In this document: positions 24,882 through 32,020 of the stretch, one piece after another
Numbering within the stretch: position 1 is the stretch's first letter
Layout: each line of letters opens with the position of its first letter
Source of the DNA: Candidatus Bipolaricaulota bacterium
GTDB taxonomy: Bacteria; Bipolaricaulota; Bipolaricaulia; UBA7950; UBA9294
DNA length: 40,886 bases
Reading direction: 5' to 3'
Assembly: GCA_030603215.1 (NCBI GenBank)
Contig: JAUVYF010000006.1
Span: 1 to 40,886 of the forward strand
Made by a program: the position numbers and the translations under genes
The notes under the pieces: generated by a model
What the model was told of the DNA's origin: nothing
Databases searched by the model: none
Seen by the model: the letters and a program-made list of their open reading frames with translations, nothing else

Positions 24882-26051
24882 ATGAGAAGAATATACCTCG
24901 ATTATGCGGCTACAACACCAACGCATCCTTTAGTTCTAAAGGCCATGCTGCCGTGGTTTACAGATGGCTTTGGCAACCCCTCCAGTATCCATTCCTTTGG
25001 CCAAGAAGCCAATGGAGCTATCGAGGAGGCCCGAGAGAAGGTAGCCCAGCTTATCGGGGCTAAAGGCAACGAGATTGTCTTCACCGGCAGCGGTACAGAA
25101 GCGGATAACTTCGCCATAAAGGGAGTGGCTTACGCTAAAGAACATGAAGGGAAGCACATTATCACTACTGCTATTGAACATCACGCAGTGATAGAGACGT
25201 GTAAGTTCTTGGAGAAGAGAGGCTTCAATGTGACCTATCTCTCAGTAGATAGAGATGGTTTAGTAGATCTCGGGGAAGTTAAGAAAGCCATTACCGATGA
25301 AACTATTCTCATCTCGGTGATGCACGCCAACAATGAAATAGGGACAATCGAACCTATACAGGAGATAGCTAGAATCACCAAGGATAGGGAGATCTGCTTT
25401 CACACTGATGCAGTACAGACTGTGGGGCACCTCCCTGTAGATGTCGATGAACTTAAGGTAGATCTGGTCAGCATATCTGCTCATAAATTCTGTGGTCCCA
25501 AGGGAGTAGGGGCACTCTATATCAGAAAAGGCACCAAAATAGTTCCCTTCATGCACGGCGGCGAGCAAGAACACGGGCGGCGAGCGAGCACTCAAAACGT
25601 CCCAGGAATAGTAGGATTTGGAAAGGCTTGCCAGCTTGCTCAACAGGAGATGGGACAGGAGAAAGAACGACTGGAAACCCTGCGCGACAAACTGATAAAG
25701 GGAATATTGAATCGCATTGACCACGTCCATTTAAATGGTCATCCTACGCAAAGGCTGCCCAACAACGTCAACATAAGCCTAGAATTTGTGGAAGGAGAAT
25801 CGATTCTCCTCAACCTAGATTTGATGGGTATTGCCGCCTCCACTGGTTCTGCCTGTAGTTCGAGCGTGTTAGAGGCTTCCCATGTGCTACTAGCGTTAGG
25901 GCTTCCGCATGAGTCAGCTCATAGCTCTCTGCGCCTCAGCTTAGGACAAGAAACCACGGAAAAAGATGTGGATTACGTACTAGAGAAGCTGCCCCAGATT
26001 GTCAACAAGCTCCGAACAATGTCACCATTGTATAAGCCAGGCAAGAAATGA
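24882..26051 (+). CDS. Cysteine desulfurase, NifS/IscS family
   Basis: PLP enzyme converting cysteine to alanine and enzyme-bound persulfide for Fe-S assembly. It is 389 aa. YLDYAATTPTHP at the N-terminus, HANNEIGTIEPI, the PLP lysine K202 in SISAHKFCGPKG, and the catalytic loop cysteine C325 in TGSACSSS are intact. The loop reads GRRASTQNV where most homologues have GRRSGTENV. The long active-site loop marks group I (IscS/NifS) rather than SufS. Stop overlaps the iscU start (ATGA at 26048-26051). The 105-nt gap upstream holds a T7/G-rich stretch of unclear role. Confidence 0.95.
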   Translation: MRRIYLDYAATTPTHPLVLKAMLPWFTDGFGNPSSIHSFGQEANGAIEEAREKVAQLIGAKGNEIVFTGSGTEADNFAIKGVAYAKEHEGKHIITTAIEHHAVIETCKFLEKRGFNVTYLSVDRDGLVDLGEVKKAITDETILISVMHANNEIGTIEPIQEIARITKDREICFHTDAVQTVGHLPVDVDELKVDLVSISAHKFCGPKGVGALYIRKGTKIVPFMHGGEQEHGRRASTQNVPGIVGFGKACQLAQQEMGQEKERLETLRDKLIKGILNRIDHVHLNGHPTQRLPNNVNISLEFVEGESILLNLDLMGIAASTGSACSSSVLEASHVLLALGLPHESAHSSLRLSLGQETTEKDVDYVLEKLPQIVNKLRTMSPLYKPGKK

Positions 26052-26455
26052 AGAGAACAAAAGATTTGCGGTCATTGTATAGCGAAAAAGTCATGGAGCA
26101 TTTCCAGAATCCCAGAAATGTCGGAGAGATGGAGAGCCCTGATGGAATAGGCCACGTTGGAAATCCTGTATGTGGCGATATCATGGAACTCTATATCAAG
26201 GTAAGGGATGATATTATCATAGATGCCAAGTTCAAGACATTTGGGTGTGGAGCAGCCATTGCTACGAGCTCCATGGTCACCGAGATGGTAAAAGGGAAGA
26301 CCATAGAACAAGCGCTAAAGATATCTAATAAAGCAGTAGCAGAGGCCCTGGATGGTCTTCCGCCTATTAAGATGCACTGCTCGGCTCTAGCCGAGGAGGC
26401 ACTCAAGCTAGCTATCGAAGACTATTTAGCTAAGTCAAAACGCAAAGAAGAATAG
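26048..26455 (+). CDS. iscU: IscU/NifU N-terminal-type Fe-S scaffold
   Basis: Scaffold on which NifS sulfur and iron form a 2Fe-2S cluster. It is 135 aa. YSEKVMEHFQNPRNVG at the start and the three ligand cysteines C42 (GNPVCGD), C67 (TFGCGAAIA) and C111 (IKMHCSALA) are present, with D44 and H110 as in IscU. It has no C-terminal Nfu domain, which is provided by the separate gene at 24555. Translationally coupled to nifS. No hscA/hscB or ferredoxin gene follows; the operon ends in a repeat field. Confidence 0.94.
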   Translation: MKRTKDLRSLYSEKVMEHFQNPRNVGEMESPDGIGHVGNPVCGDIMELYIKVRDDIIIDAKFKTFGCGAAIATSSMVTEMVKGKTIEQALKISNKAVAEALDGLPPIKMHCSALAEEALKLAIEDYLAKSKRKEE

Positions 26456-26509
26456 TGAATAGTAGGTAGTGAGTGGTGAATGGTAAGGACCAACTGATAA
26501 CTGAAAACT
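26456..26509. repeat. Heptamer quasi-repeat tract
   Basis: Period-7 run of degenerate words (agtgaat, agtaggt, agtgagt, ggtgaat, then ctgataa, ctgaaaa) reaching the left end of the MITE. A similar tract follows the MITE at about 26667-26690. Confidence 0.6.
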
Positions 26510-26665
26510 GAGACCTCTGAAAAACCCTGTTTGCTGCCAATTCTGCAGATTTCGCCTATCAAGACCGACAGCCGTAAATCCAGTAATAGTCTTTGCTTGC
26601 GCATGTTGACGGAATTCTTTGCCCTTGCACAATACAGGGAAAAGAGGGGTTTTTCAGAGGTCTCA
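26510..26665. mobile_element. MITE-like element, copy 1 (156 bp)
   Basis: Perfect 18-bp terminal inverted repeats GAGACCTCTGAAAAACCC (26510-26527 and complement at 26648-26665) bound a non-coding 156-bp element. Copy 2 at 35634-35788 has the same ends and about 70 percent internal identity by eye. No transposase is encoded, so a full-length element elsewhere would have to mobilise it. Confidence 0.8.
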
Positions 26666-26689
26666 AAATTGATTACTGACAACTGCTCA

Positions 26690-27011
26690 ACCGCGAAGGA
26701 TGCAAAGTACACCCTCTTTTCTTCTTCTCTACAATCATATTATGGTTTTGTATGTAAACAAAGAATATGCCTTCCTCCGCGATCTCCGCGCCCTCCGCGG
26801 TAAAATGTCTTTTGTTTCTAGTGAGGATAAGATGGTTTTGTTTTTCCCCTATTGTTGGTTTCCTCTGCGCCCTCTGCGGTAAAATGTCTTTGTTTTAGCA
26901 GTAGGATATCTTTGCTCTTAACCATATTGTTGCCTTTCTCTGCGATCCTGGCGTCTTGAGTGAGTGAAACGAACAGGCGAGAGATAAATCTTGGCTGGAG
27001 TGTGAGGAGCC
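26690..27011. repeat. Nonamer CTCTGCG repeat field
   Basis: Two tandem units of about 80-90 bp, each a CTCTGCGCC/CTCCGCGGT nonamer run followed by taaaatgtctttt/g. The second (about 26860-26946) aligns with 11951-12035. At 26957-26990 a gtgagtgaaacgaacaggcg word is present that occurs inverted near 12250-12270. No gene is supported. Confidence 0.65.
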
Positions 27012-28172
27012 TCATTTAATGCCCATTTTCTTGGTGGCAACCACCTCGGGCAACATGAAGCCAATAGATTGATCGGCCGTGACCCCTCGTCTGTCAGCCA
27101 GAGTCAACAGCAATGCGTGGACAATGGCAAGATGCGCAGCCTGGATCTTGCTCGATGAAGGGCCCTCAGGCTTGGCATTGCTCTTGATAAGGTAATCGGC
27201 TGTCTGGCCCAAAGGAGTGTCCACATTCTCAGTTATGACTACTGTGATGGCTCCTTTATCCCTCGCCCGCCTCAACGCATCGTATACAAAGCCTGTTCCG
27301 CCACTAGCTGAAATCCCAACAATTATGTCTCCTGGATTAACAGCCAAGGCAATATAGCGAGATAACCCCATCTCCTCTTCGCCTATTCCCTTAGAAAAAC
27401 TGACTGGCTGGGCGGTAGCCAGATCGTTGGTAAAGACCAGGATTGGCACACCGGTTTCTAGCCCCTGTCCACTCATCTCCATGGCCACCAAGCCACTGGC
27501 TCCTGCCCCAGTAACCACAACCTTATGCCCTGATTCGATCTGCGCGTTGAGCACTTCCACTACCTGCTCAAGCCCATCGAGTGCGGTCTCCAAGGTAGCC
27601 AAGATACCCTCAGCATCCTGGCGCAACACACGAGCCAGCTTCTCTCTAGAAGATTGACAGTCAGAGAGATCTACACTAACCATCATCGGCTTATTGATAT
27701 CAATCACCTGTCCAATGGTATCGATGAGCGTGTAACCCTCATAACTGTATTGAGTGAACTCTAAAGTAGTGCCCGGCAGATTGCCAATCGCCAGATCCAG
27801 TCCAGTTAATTGACTGATGAGACTGGTCTTCCCGCTATTGAATACTCCTAGAATTGCCACCCGGTCGCCCGGGGAGAAAGCATCCCGAAAGCGTGATTTG
27901 ATCGCTTCTGTGCCCTCACCAGTGACCATCGAGGCTGGGACAAGATCTAGGCCCAGCTTGTCTCGCGTGGCGCTCAGCTGAGCCTTTTCAACGAGATCCA
28001 TCTTGTTGGCTACTAAGAAGAACGGCAATTGTGCATCTTCGATGGCTTCTAGGAAAACGCGCATCGTACTTATCTGTGGATCCAGCATGTTTATCATGAG
28101 AATAGCGCCGCTCGGTTCAAGACGATCGAATGGGGTAGAGACTTTCTTAAGAACGCGTTTGCTCGCAGACAT
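27012..28172 (-). CDS. Circularly permuted GTPase fused to a MurQ-like SIS domain
   Basis: Fusion of 386 aa that I do not recognise as a named family. Residues about 1-165 carry GTPase motifs in permuted order: G4 NKMD (56-59), G5-like PASMVTGEG (79-87), G1 GVFNSGKTS (109-117), G2-like PGTT (133-136) and G3 DTIG (151-154), as in RbgA/RsgA-type proteins. Residues about 200-365 are a SIS sugar-phosphate domain closest by eye to MurQ/GKRP: VVTGAGASG (220), GDIIVGISASGGT (281-293) and EGPSSSKIQAAH (336-347). The positions of both MurQ catalytic Glu residues appear to hold Q236 and K261, so sensing rather than etherase activity is likely (inference). ATG 28172 has AAGGGAG 6 nt upstream. A glmS-type ribozyme lies in its leader. 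Confidence 0.85.
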   Translation of the reverse strand: MSASKRVLKKVSTPFDRLEPSGAILMINMLDPQISTMRVFLEAIEDAQLPFFLVANKMDLVEKAQLSATRDKLGLDLVPASMVTGEGTEAIKSRFRDAFSPGDRVAILGVFNSGKTSLISQLTGLDLAIGNLPGTTLEFTQYSYEGYTLIDTIGQVIDINKPMMVSVDLSDCQSSREKLARVLRQDAEGILATLETALDGLEQVVEVLNAQIESGHKVVVTGAGASGLVAMEMSGQGLETGVPILVFTNDLATAQPVSFSKGIGEEEMGLSRYIALAVNPGDIIVGISASGGTGFVYDALRRARDKGAITVVITENVDTPLGQTADYLIKSNAKPEGPSSSKIQAAHLAIVHALLLTLADRRGVTADQSIGFMLPEVVATKKMGIK

Positions 28173-28341
28173 TTTTTCTCCCTTGAGTACCTGATCGATC
28201 AAGCATCATCTAGTAATGTGTTTGCCCGTTAGATTCGCCATCCTAGCTGTGAGAGCTACGCACGTAGCCTACATCGGGGAACTTTCCAGCAAATAGAGTG
28301 AATTCCTCACATAGATGGTAACGCTATGAAACACTTGCACT

Positions 28342-28551
28342 GCACTCCTTCATTGTCCCGCCGGTCGCCCGGCGGATTTGTACAGGAGCGCTTTTCCCTT
28401 TGGAAGGGAAGAAGAAGACTGTGCCAGCCTTGAAGGCTTCCGCTGATCTCTCGATTTTCCCCCTCGGCATCATGCCTTAGAGTTAGCCCCAAATTACAAC
28501 AGGGAACCTCCACCTCGTCAGCTGGGGATCATAATCCCCAGCCCATGCGCT
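28342..28551 (-). ncRNA. glmS-type self-cleaving ribozyme/riboswitch, with an inserted helix
   Basis: Read on the minus strand. The cleavage-site context is A|GCGC (28551/28550). The P1-position hairpin GCTGGGGAT-TATG-ATCCCCAGC (28542-28521) is followed by the near-invariant core TGACGAGGTGGAGGTT (28520-28505). Further on are ATCGA...TCAGCGGAAGCC (28455-28435), which match the glmS TCGGCGG-GCC block, and a P3-like hairpin GGCTG-GCA-CAGTC. TTCCCTT/AAGGGAA comes next. A final arm (AGCGCTCC/GGAGTGC) encloses a GNRA-capped CCGCCGG-GCGA-CCGGCGG hairpin (28375-28358). About 45 nt between GGAGGTT and ATCGA form an extra helix (TTCCC/GGGGA) absent from the Bacillus RNA. The class senses glucosamine-6-phosphate. 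The RNA lies about 170 nt before the GTPase-SIS gene. Confidence 0.82.
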
Positions 28552-28564
28552 GCTCTTCCCTCTG

Positions 28565-28594
28565 TATCTAGAATCGAGTTTACATATTTGTCAC
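28565..28594 (-). promoter_or_regulatory. Candidate promoter of the ribozyme/GTPase-SIS transcript
   Basis: Minus strand GTGACA, 18-nt spacer, TAGATA, giving a start near 28558, a few bases before the ribozyme cleavage site. The -35 overlaps an AGGAGGTGACAAAT-ATG-TAA start-stop. A second candidate further upstream is TTGAAT, 18 nt, TAATAT. Confidence 0.35.
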
Positions 28595-28751
28595 CTCCTA
28601 TGGAATATTACCTTCATCTTCCAACAAGATTCAATGACAAGAGAGATCTCTCCCCCTCAATATTGTCCTTCTACTTGAAGTATTCTTCGTCTGGAAATCA
28701 CGCACCCACAAGTGGTAAAGTTTGATACCCAAACAATAATAGGGAGTGTGG

Positions 28752-30062
28752 ATGTTCTCATTAAAGGCTTTTCTTCACCACGAGGTAAAACCAGCGTTGG
28801 GTTGTACAGAACCTGGTGCCGTCGCGCTTGCGGTAGCCAGGGCAGCACAAGAGCTACCTCGCGATGAGGAAATCTCCTTTGTGCGAGTAACGGTGAGCGA
28901 AGGAATCTACAAGAATGGAGTGGCAGTTGGCATTCCTGGAGTCAAGGGAGCAAAGGGCAATGCCGTCGCTGCCGCCCTTGCAATGACCTGCGGACAAGCA
29001 GAGTACGGCCTACAAGCACTGAAAGACTGCAAGCCTGCAGATGTGTCAACGGCGCTAGAACAACTACGGCAAGAACGGGTAGAAATCATCCGGCGGATGG
29101 ATGGACCGGAGATCTACGTAGAAGCCAGCCTCTTTACGCCGCATCATCAAGCAACCTGTATTATTGAACAGGAGCACGCTGCCATCACTAAAGTAGTAAA
29201 AGATGGCAAGGTAGTTTTTGAGAAAAACGCCTCGACTTCAAACAAGAAAGGTAAGGGAACTTTCTTGTCACTAATCAGAGCCCTCTCCTACAAGCAATTA
29301 CTGGAACTAGTTGAAGAAATGGATTCACAAGATGTGAGCTACATTTGGGATGGAATACGGATGAACCGTGCTATCGCGGAATACGGCCTTAGGCAAAAGG
29401 CTGACAACGGTCTGAATTCTGGTCAAATCATGCAAACAATGATCGCAGAAAGAGTTCTCAAGAACGATCTTGGTTATCGTGTCCGCGGTTGCTGCTCGGC
29501 AGCCGTATCTGCCCGTATGACAGGAGTACAGATGCCGGTAATGAGCAGCGCCGGGAGCGGTAACTCCGGAATCCTTACCATTCTTCCCATAGCTATGGTT
29601 GGAGAGAAGAAAGGTAACACAGATGAGCAAATCGCTGAGGCTATCGTTATAGGTCATCTAACGACAAGCTTTGTTCGGGCAAGACTAGGACTCCTTGCTC
29701 CAATTTGTGGAAGCGTAGTAGCAGCTGGCAGCGGAGCGGCTGCTGGGTTAACCCACTTACTTGGAGGAGGATTGGAGCAAGCCACTCAGGCTGTGAAGAT
29801 GATGCTGGCAAACCTTGCCGGAGTTCTCTGCGATGGAGCAAAGGCAACCTGCTCCCTAAAGGCGGGAACTACAGCGCTGGAAGCTTATCTTGTCGCCTTG
29901 TTCGCCCTAAAGGGACAAAACGTCTCCAATGAGGGCATAGTCGGAGCGTCGATAGAGGAAACAATAGATAATGTAGCGCATATCAGTCAGCAGGGAATGA
30001 AAGATGTTGACAAGGTAGTGCTCGAAGTATTACAGCAACGCGCCCGTGAGAACTACATCTAA
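28752..30062 (+). CDS. cyuA: L-cysteine desulfidase (CyuA/CdsB, UPF0597 family)
   Basis: Iron-sulfur enzyme predicted to break L-cysteine into pyruvate, ammonia and sulfide. It is 436 aa. KPALGCTEPGAVALA at the N-terminus is the family hallmark. Four cysteines fit the 4Fe-4S ligands of the Methanocaldococcus enzyme in spacing: C18, the Cys in LLAPICGSVV, and a pair seven apart in VLCDGAKATCSLKAG. Glycine-rich SSAGSGNSGI supports substrate binding. ATG 28752 has GGAG 5 nt upstream; GTG 28746 is in frame. It converges on cysS with a 4-nt overlap of the stop codons. Serine/threonine deaminase activity is an alternative for family members. Confidence 0.88.
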   Translation: MFSLKAFLHHEVKPALGCTEPGAVALAVARAAQELPRDEEISFVRVTVSEGIYKNGVAVGIPGVKGAKGNAVAAALAMTCGQAEYGLQALKDCKPADVSTALEQLRQERVEIIRRMDGPEIYVEASLFTPHHQATCIIEQEHAAITKVVKDGKVVFEKNASTSNKKGKGTFLSLIRALSYKQLLELVEEMDSQDVSYIWDGIRMNRAIAEYGLRQKADNGLNSGQIMQTMIAERVLKNDLGYRVRGCCSAAVSARMTGVQMPVMSSAGSGNSGILTILPIAMVGEKKGNTDEQIAEAIVIGHLTTSFVRARLGLLAPICGSVVAAGSGAAAGLTHLLGGGLEQATQAVKMMLANLAGVLCDGAKATCSLKAGTTALEAYLVALFALKGQNVSNEGIVGASIEETIDNVAHISQQGMKDVDKVVLEVLQQRARENYI

Positions 30063-31468
30063 GCCCAGATCGTTCCTTGTGGGGTATCTTTCAGCGTAAT
30101 CCCCAGTTTGGCTAATCGCGCGCGGATGGAATCAGCAAGGGCAAATTCCTTGTGCACGCGCAGTTCAGCGCGCAGATCAATCAACAAACGGATAAGTTCA
30201 TCCTGCAGGTCTCGCCCTCTTTCTCTTTCCCTTTGGAATAACCCCAGTGGGTTACCAAGTTCACGGATAAGCCCCACAACCTGTGTTAGCGCTTGCCGAT
30301 CCTGTCCCTCGGCGGTCTTCCGGAAGCGATTGGCTTCGGAGACAAGTTCCTGAATAACAGCAATAGCCGCAACAGTGTTGAGATCATCATCCATTGCCCC
30401 GCTGTAACGCTCACGAAACTCACCAAGCGAGTCGACAAATTCCCGTCCAGTCAATTCAACCTCCCCTTTCTCTCCGGTGGCAAACTCCGCTTCCACCTCA
30501 TCAATTAAGGCATATACGCGGGAAAGAGCTTTGCTAGCTTCCGCGAGACCTGTCTCTGAATAATCAAGTGGTTTGCGGTAGTGGCGGGAAAGGTAAAAGT
30601 AGCGAACGCTCTCTGCGTCAAACTTCTCTAACACTTGATACGCGTAAGCAAAGTTACCTAGGGATTTAGACATCTTCTCCCCATTAAATGTGAGCATGCC
30701 GTTGTGCAGCCAAAAACGCGAGAAAAGCTTGCCACTCCTTGCTTCCGCCTGAGCAATCTCGTTCTCGTGATGAGGGAAGATAAGATCGTTTCCACCGGCA
30801 TGAATGTCAAGCGTATCCCCAAGAACTTCTCCAGAGAGAACAACACACTCCGTATGCCATCCTGGTCTTCCCTCACTCCACGGAGATTCCCACTTCGGCT
30901 CACCCGGTTTGGCTGCCTTCCACAACGTAAAATCAAGGGCGTCTTTTTTCTTCGTCGAACATGCGACGCGAGCCCCAACTTCGAGTTCCTCAAGTCGCCG
31001 TCCAGAAAGCTTTCCGTAATTCTTGAACGCTGCCACACTATAATACACATCGCCATCACATTCATAGGCATAACCCTTCTCAATCAACGTCTTGATTAAC
31101 TCGATCATGTCGCCAATATGCTCGGTGGCTCGAGGGCTGTTCGTTGGTTTCTTGACATTGAGTTGTTCCAGCAAGTCAAAATATGCCTTGGTGTACTGGT
31201 GAGCAAGCTTCTCTACCGCCAACCCCGTTTCCAGCGCACGCGCAATCAGCTTGTCCTCAATATCGGTAATATTCTGAACATAAACAACCTTCCATCCAGC
31301 AAAACGCTCCATATACTTGCGTAGCGTATCAAAGACGATAATTGGCCGAACGTTTCCAATATGCAGGTAATCATAGACGGTTGGGCCACAAACGTACATC
31401 TTCACAGTCTTACCGTCCTGTGGCTGAAATGTCTCTTTCTTGCGCGTGAGGGTGTTATACAGTTTCAC
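30059..31468 (-). CDS. cysS: Cysteinyl-tRNA synthetase
   Basis: Class I synthetase charging tRNA-Cys, 469 aa. Zinc and catalytic motifs: MYVCGPTVYDYLHIGN (zinc Cys and the HIGH-type HIGN), HTECVVLSG and FPHHENEIAQ (remaining zinc ligands), and KMSKSLGNF. The C-terminal anticodon domain is complete. GTG 31468 is preferred: GGAGG lies 9 nt upstream and VKLYNTLTRKKETF matches the family N-terminus. The frame is open to 31501 with ATG 31492 as an alternative. Divergent from the COG2426 gene and convergent with cyuA. Confidence 0.96.
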   Translation of the reverse strand: MKLYNTLTRKKETFQPQDGKTVKMYVCGPTVYDYLHIGNVRPIIVFDTLRKYMERFAGWKVVYVQNITDIEDKLIARALETGLAVEKLAHQYTKAYFDLLEQLNVKKPTNSPRATEHIGDMIELIKTLIEKGYAYECDGDVYYSVAAFKNYGKLSGRRLEELEVGARVACSTKKKDALDFTLWKAAKPGEPKWESPWSEGRPGWHTECVVLSGEVLGDTLDIHAGGNDLIFPHHENEIAQAEARSGKLFSRFWLHNGMLTFNGEKMSKSLGNFAYAYQVLEKFDAESVRYFYLSRHYRKPLDYSETGLAEASKALSRVYALIDEVEAEFATGEKGEVELTGREFVDSLGEFRERYSGAMDDDLNTVAAIAVIQELVSEANRFRKTAEGQDRQALTQVVGLIRELGNPLGLFQRERERGRDLQDELIRLLIDLRAELRVHKEFALADSIRARLAKLGITLKDTPQGTIWA

Positions 31469-31550
31469 TGAACCCCGCCTCCAGACATCCATTATAGACA
31501 ACGGTACAATGGACTACCATCTTCAGCGACAAATCACTACACTTAGCCTC

Positions 31551-32018
31551 ATGTCTGTGATTCATATGCTCTATGTTATTCTGGCATCAGCTATGCCCGT
31601 AGCCGAGCTACGGGGAGGATTACCTCTGGCCTGTGAATATGGATTCCCGCCAGCTATGGCATTCTTCATTGCAGTCTTTGGAAACCTGCTTCCAGTGATC
31701 CCGCTTTTCTTTGCACTACAGCGAGGCGAGAGATTATTGTACCGCTGGACGCCTACCACCAGGGTGACTAACTGGGTATTCGCGCGAACGCGCCGCAAGG
31801 GCAGGCTCATCGCCCGCTATGGAGCAATTGGCCTAATCTTAATTGTGGCAATCCCCCTTCCCGCAACCGGAGCATGGACTGGAACGATCGCCGCATTCTT
31901 GTTTGGGATACCGTTAAGGCGCGCCTTCCCTTTGATCGCAGTTGGGGTACTTATTGCTGGTACTATCGTCCTTTTCGCCTATCTTGGTGCAATTCGCCTA
32001 TTTGGCATATCGGGCTAG
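31551..32018 (+). CDS. Small multidrug export-type membrane protein (COG2426)
   Basis: Integral membrane protein of about 155 aa with four hydrophobic segments. The family signature SAMPVAELRGGLPLACEYG lies near the N-terminus, followed by FFIAVFGNLLPVIPLFFAL, a basic loop (RTRRKGRLIARYG) and LILIVAIPLPATGAWTGTIAAFLFGI, which matches the conserved PLPGTGAWTG region. No transport substrate is established for the family despite the name. The start is uncertain: ATG 31551, 31566 and 31509 are in frame and none has a strong ribosome site. Confidence 0.82.
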   Translation: MSVIHMLYVILASAMPVAELRGGLPLACEYGFPPAMAFFIAVFGNLLPVIPLFFALQRGERLLYRWTPTTRVTNWVFARTRRKGRLIARYGAIGLILIVAIPLPATGAWTGTIAAFLFGIPLRRAFPLIAVGVLIAGTIVLFAYLGAIRLFGISG

Positions 32019-32020
32019 GA

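Noticed and set aside
26531-26882. 60-96 codon frames across the MITE and repeat field
   Set aside because: They read through TIRs and repeats. Similar frames appear at the second copy only because the DNA is repeated.
28307-28513. 68-codon minus-strand frame
   Set aside because: It lies wholly inside the glmS-type ribozyme; its sequence is explained by RNA structure.
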